NCBI GenBank assembly: GCA_017303455.1
Contig: JAFLBM010000006.1
Coordinates: 1-64,000, forward strand
Length of the DNA: 64,000 bases
DNA from: Chitinophagales bacterium
GTDB lineage: Bacteria; Bacteroidota; Bacteroidia; Chitinophagales; Chitinophagaceae
Reading direction: 5' to 3'
Under the pieces are notes generated by a model. The model saw only the letters and a list, made by a program, of their open reading frames with translations. It was not told the origin of the DNA and did not search any database. Position 1 is the first letter of the stretch; each line of letters begins with the position of its first letter. Below, in pieces: positions 7,912 to 16,954 of the stretch. Made by a program: the position numbers and the translations under genes.

Positions 7912-9444
7912 ATGGCGTCCATCATCGATATAAAACTACCCAAAGCAATTGCTGCTGCTCTTCGTCTCCCGCCCAATGATCCCCGCCGGCAGCAGATACG
8001 GGTATTGAAAAAATTACTGAAAAAGGCAAGGTTCACCGAGTTCGGCCAGCAGTATCATTTTGATGATGCGTTGTTCAGCCGGCATCCCGGCAAAAGTTTC
8101 CAGGAGCTGGTCCCGGTGCATGATTATAATAAGATCTATGAAGAATGGTGGCAAAAAACATTAGATGGTGTACCCGATGTGACCTGGCCGGGCAAGATCA
8201 AGTATTATGCATTAAGCTCCGGTACATCAGAAGCAGCGAGTAAATACATACCGGTCACCAAAGACATGCTGCGCAGCAACACGGTTAATTATCTTCGCCA
8301 GTTGCTAAGCCTGCTGAATTACGAAGAGGCCAATAAAAAAGCCATGACCAAAGGCTTTTTGATGATCGGCGGTGCTACGGATCTGAAAAAAGGAAAAGCC
8401 GGATGGTTTGCCGGTGACCTGAGTGGTATCCTGGCCAAGAAAAGACCATTCTGGTTCCAGAGTTTTTATAAACCCGGCGGCCGCATTGCAGCTATGTCCG
8501 ACTGGAACCAGAAATTGCACGAGATCGTGGAACATGCCAAAGAATGGGATATCGGTTATATCGTTGGGGTACCTGCCTGGTGCCAGATGTGTATGGAAAT
8601 GGTGATCGAACATTATAAAATAAAGAACATACACGAGATATGGCCCAACTTCAGCTTCTTTGTACACGGTGGTGTTGCTTTTGAACCGTATAAGAAAGGG
8701 TTTGAAAAATTACTGGGCAAGCCCATCGTATACATTGAGAATTATTTGTCCAGCGAAGGATTTATTGGCTATAAAACAAGGGAACATGCAAAAGGCATGC
8801 AGCTGATCCTGAATAATAATATCTTCTTTGAGTTTGTTCCTTTTGATGAGAAGAACTTTGACAGTGATTGTAATATAGTGGCCAACCCGGAAGCGAAAAT
8901 GATCCATGAAGTAGAGGAAGGAAAAGAATATGCCCTGCTGATGAGTACCAACTCCGGTGCCTGGCGCTACCTGATCGGTGATACCATCAAATTCGTGGAC
9001 CTGGAAAAAAGTGAAGTGGTGATCACGGGCCGCACCAAGCATTTCCTGAGCCTGGTGGGTGAACACCTGAGTGTGGAGAATATGAATAAAGCGATTGAAC
9101 TGGTAAGTGAGGAACTGAATGTAAGTATCCCTGAATATACGGTGGTTGGTTTCCCGTATGAAGGATTTTTTGCTCATAAATGGTACGTGGCCACCGATGA
9201 TAAAGTGGATGCAGCAGAGTTAGGGAAGAAGGTTGATCAGCATCTCCGGGCACTGAATGATGATTATGCAACGGAAAGGGACAGTGCGTTGAAAGAAGTG
9301 TTCCTGGAAGTATTGCCCGAACAAAAATTTTTACAGTTCATGGCACTGAAAGGGAAACTGGGCAGCCAGCATAAATTCCCGCGGGTGATGAAGGGAAAAA
9401 TGCTGGACGAATGGAACCGTTTTTTAAAGACCGGAACGATTTAA
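7912..9444 (+). CDS. GH3 auxin-responsive promoter family protein (acyl-acid amido synthetase-like)
   Basis: 510 residues matching the bacterial branch of the GH3 family, which adenylates a carboxylic acid and in plants transfers it to an amino acid; the bacterial substrate is unknown. The nucleotide-binding signature is visible as ALSSGTSEAASKYIPVT, followed by LMSTNSGAWRYLIGDTIKF and ITGRTKHFLSLVGEHLS, the adenylation-domain hinge region. Soluble, no signal peptide. It is a single gene, closed by a hairpin terminator at 9464-9496. Confidence 0.88.
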   Translation: MASIIDIKLPKAIAAALRLPPNDPRRQQIRVLKKLLKKARFTEFGQQYHFDDALFSRHPGKSFQELVPVHDYNKIYEEWWQKTLDGVPDVTWPGKIKYYALSSGTSEAASKYIPVTKDMLRSNTVNYLRQLLSLLNYEEANKKAMTKGFLMIGGATDLKKGKAGWFAGDLSGILAKKRPFWFQSFYKPGGRIAAMSDWNQKLHEIVEHAKEWDIGYIVGVPAWCQMCMEMVIEHYKIKNIHEIWPNFSFFVHGGVAFEPYKKGFEKLLGKPIVYIENYLSSEGFIGYKTREHAKGMQLILNNNIFFEFVPFDEKNFDSDCNIVANPEAKMIHEVEEGKEYALLMSTNSGAWRYLIGDTIKFVDLEKSEVVITGRTKHFLSLVGEHLSVENMNKAIELVSEELNVSIPEYTVVGFPYEGFFAHKWYVATDDKVDAAELGKKVDQHLRALNDDYATERDSALKEVFLEVLPEQKFLQFMALKGKLGSQHKFPRVMKGKMLDEWNRFLKTGTI

Positions 9445-9463
9445 ATAAATAATAAGACCGATT

Positions 9464-9496
9464 AAACCTCTTTCATTTCCCGAAAGGGGTTTTTTA
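9464..9496 (+). terminator. Rho-independent terminator after the GH3 gene
   Basis: AAACCTCTTTC pairs with GAAAGGGGTTT (one G-T pair) around a short loop and is followed by a T tract. Confidence 0.8.
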
Positions 9497-9517
9497 TTTT
9501 AGCTTTGAACACATTGT

Positions 9518-10150
9518 ATGATTGAAGCCATCTTAAAAGGACTCGGATTTGGTTTACTGCTCACCATCGCAGTAGGCCCTGTTCTTTTTTCTATTATCAA
9601 GCAAAGCCTGAACAACGGGCATAAGGGAGGGTTTTCTTTTATCATCGGTGTATCCGCCAGTGATATCACCCTGGTACTGGTCAGTAATATATTTACAGAA
9701 CTCTTTAACCAGATCAAAGAGTACAGGCTGCAGATCGGTATTGCGGGCTGTGTCTTCCTGATCACCATGGGGATCTATTTTCTTTTTTTCAAAAAAGTGA
9801 AAGTAAATGAAGAAGGAAGGGCCCTCATCATCAAATTCAGGAAAAGAGATTATGCCAAAATATTCCTGTCGGGCTATTTTATGAACACACTGAACCCTGG
9901 CATTTTTATTTTCTGGATCACCACGTCAACAGCGGTCATCACGCATAGTGTGAACCAGCGGATCATTATCTTTGTTACCTGCTTATTATTTGTATTGCTC
10001 ACTGATGTTATTAAAGTATTACTGGCCGGTAAGATCCGCAACCGGCTGACACCCCATAATATTCATATCATCAACCGCATCAATGGCATCATCCTGATCG
10101 GTTTCGGTATTGCCCTTATTGCCGGGCTCTTATTTTATCCTGCTGAATAA
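9518..10150 (+). CDS. LysE family transporter
   Basis: A 210-residue inner-membrane exporter with about six hydrophobic segments. The N-terminus (GLGFGLLLTIAVGPVLFSII) and the following KQSLNNGHKGGFSF loop fit LysE/RhtB exporters, which expel amino acids or similar small solutes by proton exchange. The substrate cannot be read from the sequence. It is followed 29 bases later by mtgA on the same strand. Confidence 0.88.
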   Translation: MIEAILKGLGFGLLLTIAVGPVLFSIIKQSLNNGHKGGFSFIIGVSASDITLVLVSNIFTELFNQIKEYRLQIGIAGCVFLITMGIYFLFFKKVKVNEEGRALIIKFRKRDYAKIFLSGYFMNTLNPGIFIFWITTSTAVITHSVNQRIIIFVTCLLFVLLTDVIKVLLAGKIRNRLTPHNIHIINRINGIILIGFGIALIAGLLFYPAE

Positions 10151-10179
10151 TTAATTCTTTAGATAGTATATTGCGCAAC

Positions 10180-10911
10180 ATGGCAGCAAGTTCGGATAAC
10201 TCTACCTGGAAAAAACTATGGCGCATCACTAAAAAAGTGCTGCTCTGGTTTTTCATTCTCCAGTTTGTGTATATCATCCTGTTACGCTGGATCGATCCGC
10301 CCATTACCATGACGCAATTAGTAAGCTGGGTAAGTGGTCATGGACTGAAACGAGATTATGTGAACCGCAGCGCTATTTCACCGAATGCAAAACTGGCGGT
10401 GATCGCTTCGGAGGACCAGTTATTTCCCGATCATAATGGCTTCGACTGGAAGAGTATTAAAAAAGCGATGGCGTATAATGAAAGAAAGCCGGGCCGTATC
10501 CGCGGCGGCAGCACCATCAGCCAGCAGGTGGCCAAAAATGTTTTTCTCTGGCAGGGAAGAAGCTGGGTACGCAAAGGACTGGAAACCTATTTCACGTTTA
10601 TGATCGAACTCTGCTGGAGCAAGGAACGCATACTGGAAATGTATCTGAACGTAGCAGAGATGGGTGATGGTGTATTTGGTATTGAAGCGGCAGCACAATT
10701 TTATTTCAATAAGCCGGCAAAAAATTTATCAAGACAGGAAGCGGCTATGATCGCTGCCTGTTTGCCCAGCCCCAAACGATATAAAGTAAAACCGGTATCC
10801 GGTTATGTCGCTGCAAGGTCCCGCACCATCGTACAACAAATGAATAACCTGCAAAGCGACCCGGATATACAGGAAGTGATTGATACTTCACCGCCGGGCA
10901 ACAAGAAATAA
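10180..10911 (+). CDS. mtgA: Monofunctional biosynthetic peptidoglycan transglycosylase
   Basis: GT51 enzyme that polymerises lipid II into glycan strands at the outer face of the inner membrane. 243 residues with one N-terminal membrane anchor (about 20-40). The catalytic motif EDQLFPDHNGFDW with the expected Glu, then GGSTISQQVAKN, and ILEMYLNVAEMGDGVFGIEAAA are the standard GT51 motifs. No transpeptidase domain. I prefer the ATG at 10180 to the TTG at 10171. Its stop faces the stop of the GT39 gene with one base between. Confidence 0.93.
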   Translation: MAASSDNSTWKKLWRITKKVLLWFFILQFVYIILLRWIDPPITMTQLVSWVSGHGLKRDYVNRSAISPNAKLAVIASEDQLFPDHNGFDWKSIKKAMAYNERKPGRIRGGSTISQQVAKNVFLWQGRSWVRKGLETYFTFMIELCWSKERILEMYLNVAEMGDGVFGIEAAAQFYFNKPAKNLSRQEAAMIAACLPSPKRYKVKPVSGYVAARSRTIVQQMNNLQSDPDIQEVIDTSPPGNKK

Positions 10912-10912
10912 A

Positions 10913-12589
10913 TTATTCTACCAGTAATTCAATCTTTGCACTGTTATGCGTGGGACCATAGGCACCAGCATTGATAGCAAAACGTAAATAATATTTTCCT
11001 TTTTGCAAACCGGGATTGATGGTCAGGCTTGTTTCTTTCTCCTTAATCATTTGGGAAACGGTCAGTAAAGTGAACACATCTTTTACCCAGCCTTTTTTCC
11101 CAAATACACCAATCCGGGTGGTATCATTCAGCGGGGTTGTATGATCTTTTATGAAGGAGGCATACTGTTCTGGAACCATAAAACGGCATTGCAGCGTAAA
11201 CTCATCTCCTTCTTTGATAGTAATTTTTTTAGGGACCACATCAACAATGATCTTTGCAAACGAAACAAAGGCCGGATCATATTTATAACCCACGTAACCA
11301 ACAGGTGTCTTCAGTGAATCCGGGAAACGCCAGAGCTGGTATTTATCAAGAAAATAAACCGGCTTGCCCAGCACAGCCTCCTCTAATGGCCAGAAATTAT
11401 AATTATTTCTCCCCCCGGCGATATAATGATTCAGCGAATAGGTCGGCTGCCCGGAATAGAACCAGTACTTGGAGGCCCGTTGATAAGAATTGCTGAACAC
11501 AATGGGTAATCCCTTTGTTCTTTCTCTCATTTCGGCCGGCCATGCTTTCCAGGAATGATAGCGTTCTTTCACCGCTTTTAGCGGGAGAATATCCTGGATC
11601 ATGGCAATGCGGCCAAATAAGGTAAGCAATAGTGTAACCGGTAATAACTTATATAAAAGTGTTTGCCATTTTATTTTTCCAGCAATATAATTATGGGCCA
11701 GTATAATCAACGGAACCAATGCGGGTGATGTCCAGTTGGCTTCCACTTTTCCCCGGAACGAACTCAGCAGGAAGAAAGCATAGATCCCGATCATGGTAAA
11801 CCGCAAAGCTCTTTCGGTTTGATTGGTCGCTTTGTATAAAAAAGCAGCCGGTAAAAGAAGGAAGCCTGCAATAGGCCCGGGCAATAACAATTGTCCGATA
11901 ATATAGTCACCGGTATGGGAAAACTTATAGGGATTGACATTGCTTTCAAACAAATGATACCGGAAACTGACCCAGTCGTGCTGGTATTGCCACCAGAGAT
12001 GGGGAGTAAACAATACAAGGGCGATGATACCGGCTACATAGGTCTGGTATTTAGTAAACAATTTCCAGTTAGCGAGTAATGAAAAGAAAACAATCAGCAC
12101 TGCATGGTACTTGCTGTAGAGCAGCAAAGCAATAGCCAGGCCCAGCAGCAATGTGTTTTTTACAGATGCAGCCGTGATGAATTTTTTATAACAGAGAAAG
12201 AATATGGCGGTAAAAAAAATCAAAGGTATATCCGGTACGGCCACAAAGCCGATCAGTTGTAATACGGCAATGGACAAAGCGATGGTATAAAAAAGGAACG
12301 GGTTCTTTTTGTCGATCAGTTTTTCGATGATGACAAGCGAAAGAATATTCAGCAGTAAAGGATATAACCGTACACCCAGCTCGTTCGGGAAAATGGCATA
12401 GCCCATTTTGATCAGCAACCCGATCATCGGCGGATGATCATAATAGCCCCAGTCTAAGTATTGCCCATACACCCAGTAATAAGCTTCATCGTCCAGCAAT
12501 TCAGTAAGACCGGCCTGTGCCAGGCCCAATACCAACCAGCAGGTATAAAAAAGTAGGCGGTGCTGTTTTTGTAAAAATGAAGTATTCAT
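10913..12589 (-). CDS. Family 39 glycosyltransferase (ArnT/dolichyl-mannosyltransferase-like), integral membrane
   Basis: 558 residues with about ten or more membrane segments and a soluble C-terminal domain. The first periplasmic loop contains LLDDEAYYWVYGQYLDWGYY and DHPPM, the acidic and HPP motifs of GT39/GT83 enzymes that use polyprenyl-phosphate sugars to modify lipids or proteins in the periplasm. Acceptor and sugar are unknown. It follows the NadR-like gene by 26 bases on the same strand. Confidence 0.88.
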   Translation of the reverse strand: MNTSFLQKQHRLLFYTCWLVLGLAQAGLTELLDDEAYYWVYGQYLDWGYYDHPPMIGLLIKMGYAIFPNELGVRLYPLLLNILSLVIIEKLIDKKNPFLFYTIALSIAVLQLIGFVAVPDIPLIFFTAIFFLCYKKFITAASVKNTLLLGLAIALLLYSKYHAVLIVFFSLLANWKLFTKYQTYVAGIIALVLFTPHLWWQYQHDWVSFRYHLFESNVNPYKFSHTGDYIIGQLLLPGPIAGFLLLPAAFLYKATNQTERALRFTMIGIYAFFLLSSFRGKVEANWTSPALVPLIILAHNYIAGKIKWQTLLYKLLPVTLLLTLFGRIAMIQDILPLKAVKERYHSWKAWPAEMRERTKGLPIVFSNSYQRASKYWFYSGQPTYSLNHYIAGGRNNYNFWPLEEAVLGKPVYFLDKYQLWRFPDSLKTPVGYVGYKYDPAFVSFAKIIVDVVPKKITIKEGDEFTLQCRFMVPEQYASFIKDHTTPLNDTTRIGVFGKKGWVKDVFTLLTVSQMIKEKETSLTINPGLQKGKYYLRFAINAGAYGPTHNSAKIELLVE

Positions 12590-12615
12590 TGTTACTGCGA
12601 AAATAGCAACAAATA

Positions 12616-13170
12616 TCAGAGCAACAGATCAACAGCCCTGATTGCTTTGGCCAGCCTTTGTTCAAGATCCCCGCTGATCTCCACCCAGGGCACGGGCTGG
12701 TTGAGCATAATATCTTTATAGATCTGGTATAATTTTTTGCGGGTATGCGGATCGGGATATTCCCGCAGTTCATCATCCACCCAGGGCAGGTCAATATTGC
12801 AAAGCAGGTAAAGATCATATTCCCGCTCCCCGATCTGGTCCAGGATATAGCGGTGACATTTATTGAAGACAAATTCAGACCACACTTTCATCACATACAT
12901 ATCCGTGTCGATGAATAAAGGAAGATGACCGCCATCTTCCAGCATCGGTAAGGAATTTCTTTCCAGCGCCTGGATGTATTCATCTTCTAAAGCCAGTTGC
13001 CCTTTGGCAATGGTCAGCAGGTCATCATATTCATAATGGATACCATTGGTCAGCAGGTATTCCCGGGCAAATTCCGGGCACCAGGTGGTTTCATAATGTT
13101 GGGCCAGCTGTTCACACAGTGTACTCTTACCTGTACTTTCCGGGCCGAGAATAACAATTTTTTTAAGCAT
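12616..13170 (-). CDS. ATP-binding protein, NadR-like nicotinamide ribose kinase
   Basis: 184-residue P-loop kinase matching the C-terminal kinase domain of NadR: Walker A GPESTGKST at residues 9-17, then WCPEFAREYL, LFIDTDMYVMKVWSEF and DLYLLCNIDLPWVDDE, ending with a REYPDPHTRKKL lid. It would phosphorylate nicotinamide riboside to NMN. PnuC (13702-14322), the riboside importer, lies close by on the same strand with only the convergent hsp20 between, which supports the salvage role. No NMN adenylyltransferase domain is present. Confidence 0.9.
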   Translation of the reverse strand: MLKKIVILGPESTGKSTLCEQLAQHYETTWCPEFAREYLLTNGIHYEYDDLLTIAKGQLALEDEYIQALERNSLPMLEDGGHLPLFIDTDMYVMKVWSEFVFNKCHRYILDQIGEREYDLYLLCNIDLPWVDDELREYPDPHTRKKLYQIYKDIMLNQPVPWVEISGDLEQRLAKAIRAVDLLL

Positions 13171-13269
13171 GAAGTCCTGGTTTTTAGTGCGTCGTCTGCT
13201 GAATAAACAATTGAATCGCCTCAGCTGTTATTGTAATGATATTTATTTTTTCACATTAAATCAAGAAAC

Positions 13270-13668
13270 ATGTACTACAATCAGTCATGTGCCGCAAAAG
13301 GCAATCAACGCGGAAACAGGGGCAGCCACCTGTTCATCCGGTCTATGCAAAGAGCTGCAGTCAATGTGTACAAGACCGACACCAGTTTTGAAATGCTGGT
13401 CTTCGCCCCGGGCCGGATCAAAGAGAACTTCAGCCTCGGTGTAAAAGGCAACGAATTAACCGTTACCTACCGGCCGCCCGAAGGATTCCCGAAATTTGAC
13501 TGGGTGATGCGGGAATACAGCCGGGGTGGTTTTGTAAGAACCTTTACCCTGGATGACAGCATTGATACCACAAGGATCAGTGCAAAGTACGAGGATGGTG
13601 TGTTACAGGTTTCCTTACCCATTATTGCCGGTAAAGAAACAAACAGCCAGGAGATCAAAGTGAGTTAA
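13270..13668 (+). CDS. Hsp20/alpha-crystallin family small heat shock protein
   Basis: 132 residues, cytoplasmic holdase chaperone. The alpha-crystallin core starts near VNVYKTDTSFEMLVFAPGR and includes a strand GNELTVTYRP, REYSRGGFVRTFTLDDSID and KYEDGVLQVSLPII, which is the characteristic G-x-L turn. The N-terminal arm is short and glycine/arginine-rich; translation could also start at the Met at 13345. No clear heat-shock operator was seen upstream. Confidence 0.88.
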   Translation: MYYNQSCAAKGNQRGNRGSHLFIRSMQRAAVNVYKTDTSFEMLVFAPGRIKENFSLGVKGNELTVTYRPPEGFPKFDWVMREYSRGGFVRTFTLDDSIDTTRISAKYEDGVLQVSLPIIAGKETNSQEIKVS

Positions 13669-13691
13669 AGAACCGTTTGATGAATCAACAG

Positions 13692-13726
13692 GGTGGCTGC
13701 TTTAACCGGCAGCCATCTTTTTTTTC
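13692..13726 (+). terminator. Terminator after hsp20, inside the 3' end of pnuC
   Basis: GGTGGCTGC pairs with GCAGCCATC (one G-T pair), followed by an eight-to-nine T run. The 3' arm overlaps the last codons of the convergent pnuC gene. Confidence 0.8.
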
Positions 13727-14322
13727 CATTCCTGATAGCCTGCCCAGGCCAGTGCGAGGAACAAGACATACATCAGGGTGAATAACATAAGGCCTTTATA
13801 AAAATTAAGTGGTATGGCAATAATATTGGAAAAGATCCAGGCCAGCCAGTTCTCGATTTTGCGTTTTGCCATCCACCACATGGAAGTGATAGCGGAAGAA
13901 GAAACGAGGGAATCAAGAAACGGGGTGTTACTGTCCGTGAATTTTGATAAGACAATATAGATTACGATCCAGAAAAAAATAAAGAAACCAATACCAACTC
14001 CCAGTTCTTTACGGCTGCACCAGCTGATAGGATAGGTATAATGGCTTTCATCTTTTTTCTGCACCCAGTTGTACCAGCCATATACACTCATGGCGAAATA
14101 ATAAATATTCAATGAGGCATCAGCGTACAATGGCGGATTGACCATGAAGAAATAGACGTACGATGCGAGCAGGACACCAATGATACCGGTGGGATAGACG
14201 AGGACATTATTTTTTTTTGCATACCAGACACTGGCTACCTGTGCAATGGTGCTGATCCATTCGGGCCATTTGGTCTGCTGCACATTGGCGATGAATTGCT
14301 GGTATATATCGTGTAAAGACAA
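13702..14322 (-). CDS. pnuC: Nicotinamide riboside transporter PnuC
   Basis: 206-residue inner-membrane protein with about seven hydrophobic segments, facilitating uptake of nicotinamide riboside. Family features are VWYAKKNNVLVYPTGIIGV near the N-terminus, the AMSVYGWYNW segment and the NWLAWIFSNIIAIPLNFYKG segment near the end, with the W and N residues that line the riboside site. There is no ATG that fits; translation most likely starts at TTG 14322 (an in-frame ATT lies just upstream). The NadR-like kinase at 12616-13170 would trap the imported riboside. Confidence 0.92.
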   Translation of the reverse strand: MSLHDIYQQFIANVQQTKWPEWISTIAQVASVWYAKKNNVLVYPTGIIGVLLASYVYFFMVNPPLYADASLNIYYFAMSVYGWYNWVQKKDESHYTYPISWCSRKELGVGIGFFIFFWIVIYIVLSKFTDSNTPFLDSLVSSSAITSMWWMAKRKIENWLAWIFSNIIAIPLNFYKGLMLFTLMYVLFLALAWAGYQEWKKKMAAG

Positions 14323-14349
14323 AACACTAATTGAAAACGAAAGGTAAAA

Positions 14350-14964
14350 CTATTCCACAGGGCTTTGGTATTTCTTCCAGCCTCTCAGGTACTTTATTCC
14401 TTTGGATGTTTGAAAACGGGTGGCCACCTGCTGCCATTGCCCGCCGGAGGAACGCCAGACTAAAAAATGTAAATGGGGTGTGGCGGTATAACCTGTTTTA
14501 CCACTCAATGCGATCACCTGCCCTTTTTGTACGGTATCACCCACACTGACCAGCGCACCATTGAATTGTAAATGCCAGTAGCCCGACCGTGAACCATCGG
14601 TGTGTTGTATCACAATGTTATTACCATAAGGCCTGTATTTTTTATTCCACCCTCCCCGGTCACCGTCTTCTTTCACTCTTACCACCACTCCTTCCCTCGC
14701 AGCCAGGATCTTTGTTCCTCTTTTCATTTTAAAATCCAGTGCTGCTCTTTCTTTATGCGAAAACGGGCCGAAATAGCCCTGGATGATGCGGTGTTTGGTA
14801 CCGGCTTCATACGGCAATGCATAAACATAACTGGTATCATCTTTAACCGTTCCTTTTTGTAATCTTTTTATTTCTTTACGCAAGGGATTGTTACTGACAG
14901 CACAACTGCACAGGAGTACGGTAACCCCAACAGTAAATAAGTATACTTTATTTCTTGAGCACAT
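14350..14964 (-). CDS. M23 family metallopeptidase, lipoprotein
   Basis: 204 residues with a lipoprotein signal (TVGVTVLLCSC, Cys about 21), so probably anchored in the periplasm. The LytM/M23 domain has the zinc-site pattern H...D in SHKERAALDF, GVVVRVKEDG, the glycan-binding-like loop GNNIVIQH, GYWHLQF and HLHFLVW with the HxH pair. These enzymes cut peptidoglycan cross-bridges. The start overlaps the 3' end of the HxlR gene by 17 bases on the same strand. Confidence 0.9.
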   Translation of the reverse strand: MCSRNKVYLFTVGVTVLLCSCAVSNNPLRKEIKRLQKGTVKDDTSYVYALPYEAGTKHRIIQGYFGPFSHKERAALDFKMKRGTKILAAREGVVVRVKEDGDRGGWNKKYRPYGNNIVIQHTDGSRSGYWHLQFNGALVSVGDTVQKGQVIALSGKTGYTATPHLHFLVWRSSGGQWQQVATRFQTSKGIKYLRGWKKYQSPVE

Positions 14965-15334
14965 TTTTTTTCTCTTCTTTAATCATGGCATCATAATCAA
15001 TTCCTTCTTCTTTCATCAGTTCAAGACCTGTATTGCGGATGGATTCGATCAGGGGAATGATCATCTTTCCTTTTGCCGTGAGACTATATTCGGTGTGTGG
15101 GGGAACTTTCGCATACACTTTTTTTTCGATGATATTGTCTTTTTCCAGTTCTCTCAGTGTCTTGGTCAGCATTTTCTGGCTGATATGCGGGATATCTTTT
15201 TCCAGCTCAGAATAACGCAGGGTCTTTGTTCTTAATCGCCATAATACCGGAGCTTTCCAGGTGCCGCCGATCTGCTGCAATACATAGTCTACCGGGTTGT
15301 AGAATCGCTGGTTATCAATAAAAACATCAGGCAT
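14948..15334 (-). CDS. HxlR family transcriptional regulator
   Basis: 128-residue winged-helix regulator. Motifs YVLQQIGGTWKAPVLWRL, RYSELEKDIPHISQKML and TKTLRELEKDNIIEKKVY are the HxlR helix-turn-helix. It is divergent from the DJ-1/hydrolase fusion gene at 15442; HxlR regulators often sit beside the genes they control and respond to aldehydes, quinones or oxidants through a cysteine. This copy has no obvious N-terminal cysteine, so the signal is open. Confidence 0.92.
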   Translation of the reverse strand: MPDVFIDNQRFYNPVDYVLQQIGGTWKAPVLWRLRTKTLRYSELEKDIPHISQKMLTKTLRELEKDNIIEKKVYAKVPPHTEYSLTAKGKMIIPLIESIRNTGLELMKEEGIDYDAMIKEEKKNVLKK

Positions 15335-15441
15335 ATATTAAAATTACAGCTTACGCACCAAAAAGTTCGTTACAGCCTCTTCTGTTCTGTACATGGCTTA
15401 AGCTATGTATCCTCAGAAATTTGGTATTCAAAAAAATAAAT

Positions 15442-16953
15442 ATGAAAAAATCATTGCTCTCCTTTCTCTTGTTGTTGCTGGCTTTCCTGGTTGTTGCGCA
15501 GCATAATGCCGGTAATAATGGTAAAGTCCTGATGATTGCTTCGAATCCCTCGGTCAGTAAACAAACCGGATGGCCTATTGGTGTCTGGTATGCCGAATTA
15601 ACACATCCATACTGGATCTTTTCTGAAGCGGGATATACAGTAGATATTGCCAGCCCTGATGGTGGTGAAATTAAATTTGATGGATTCAGCGACCCGGAAG
15701 ATGGCAGTAAGTATGCTGCATTTGATTATATCTCTCTGGGATTTAAAAAAGATGAGAGCAAAATGGCGATGACCAAAAATACGCTGAAGCTTTCGGCAGT
15801 TAACCCGGATGATTATAAAGCCATTTTTGTTTGCGGCGGACAAGGACCGATGTATACATTTATGGATAACAAAGAACTTCAAACATTTTTTAGCCGTTTT
15901 TATGTTACAGGAAAACCAGCAGCAGCCATTTGCCATGGCACTTGTATTTTATTACAAACCAAGTTACCCAACGGTAAATTTTTAGTAGATGGAAAAAGAT
16001 GGACTGGTTTTGCCAGCAGCGAAGAACAATATGCAGATAATTATGTGGGGCAAAAAATTCAGCCCTTTCGTATTGAAGAGGAAGCCAGGAAAATGCCCAA
16101 TAGCCGCTTTGAAACCGGTAGCCCGTTTTCTGCCTTTGCTGTTAGAGACGGTAATTTAATTACAGGCCAGCAGCAAAACAGCGGAGCAGCAGCAGCAGAA
16201 CTGGTAGTTAAAGCATTGGAAGAAGACAGGAAACGGTACCCTGTTTATGTTTTGGTACATGGCGCTTTTGCAGATGAAAGCGCCTGGGGCTTTGTGCGGA
16301 ATGAACTGGCAAAGAAAGCCAACGTAGTTGTGGTGAACCTGCCTGCACATGGTATAGACCTTACGGCAGCAAGCAAAGTGTCGTTGAAGGATTATGTAAA
16401 AAAGGTTACGGATGCGGTGAATGCACAACCTGGCCGGGTAATATTGGTAGGGCATAGTATGGCGGGCATTATTATTTCACAAGTGGCGGAAAATATTCCT
16501 GCCAAAATTGACAAACTGGTGTATGTAAGCGCCTATGTTCCCGCCAACGGGCAATCCATGCTGGAGCTCTCGTATAAAGATGTACAAAGTAAAGTAGGCC
16601 CGGCTTTTCAACTGAATGACGACAAAACAGCAGCGACTTTAAAAAAGGAAGAGATACCGGTTGCTATTTGTGATGATTGTCCGTCCTATATGAAAGAGGC
16701 ACTGGTAAAATATCATAAACAAGAACCTGTAAAACCCATGATGGAAAAACTGGTGCTTACACCGGCTAAATTTGGTAAAGTAGCCAAGTATTATATCCAC
16801 ACCAGAAATGACCTGGCAGTGGGGTATGAACTTCAAAAATTAATGGTAAAAACGAATGGCACATTCAAACAAACCTTTACTATGAATACTTCACACCTGC
16901 CCTTCGTGGTTCAGCCAGGGGATTTTGTAAATATACTGACGGGTATAAAATAG
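15442..16953 (+). CDS. Fusion of a DJ-1/PfpI-type domain and an alpha/beta hydrolase, exported
   Basis: 503 residues with a signal peptide (about 1-20, ending VVAQ). Residues about 28-255 form a DJ-1/PfpI domain: KVLMIASNPS, the region FVCGGQGPMYTF and the nucleophile elbow AAICHGTC with Cys164. Residues about 267-503 are an alpha/beta hydrolase: oxyanion loop YVLVHGAFADESAW, nucleophile VGHSMAG (Ser339) and a C-terminal TSHLPFV with the likely catalytic His. The second half resembles EstC/methylesterase-type enzymes. The ATG at 15442 begins the signal peptide. Divergent from the HxlR regulator; the DUF481 gene starts one base after its stop. Confidence 0.85.
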   Translation: MKKSLLSFLLLLLAFLVVAQHNAGNNGKVLMIASNPSVSKQTGWPIGVWYAELTHPYWIFSEAGYTVDIASPDGGEIKFDGFSDPEDGSKYAAFDYISLGFKKDESKMAMTKNTLKLSAVNPDDYKAIFVCGGQGPMYTFMDNKELQTFFSRFYVTGKPAAAICHGTCILLQTKLPNGKFLVDGKRWTGFASSEEQYADNYVGQKIQPFRIEEEARKMPNSRFETGSPFSAFAVRDGNLITGQQQNSGAAAAELVVKALEEDRKRYPVYVLVHGAFADESAWGFVRNELAKKANVVVVNLPAHGIDLTAASKVSLKDYVKKVTDAVNAQPGRVILVGHSMAGIIISQVAENIPAKIDKLVYVSAYVPANGQSMLELSYKDVQSKVGPAFQLNDDKTAATLKKEEIPVAICDDCPSYMKEALVKYHKQEPVKPMMEKLVLTPAKFGKVAKYYIHTRNDLAVGYELQKLMVKTNGTFKQTFTMNTSHLPFVVQPGDFVNILTGIK

Positions 16954-16954
16954 A

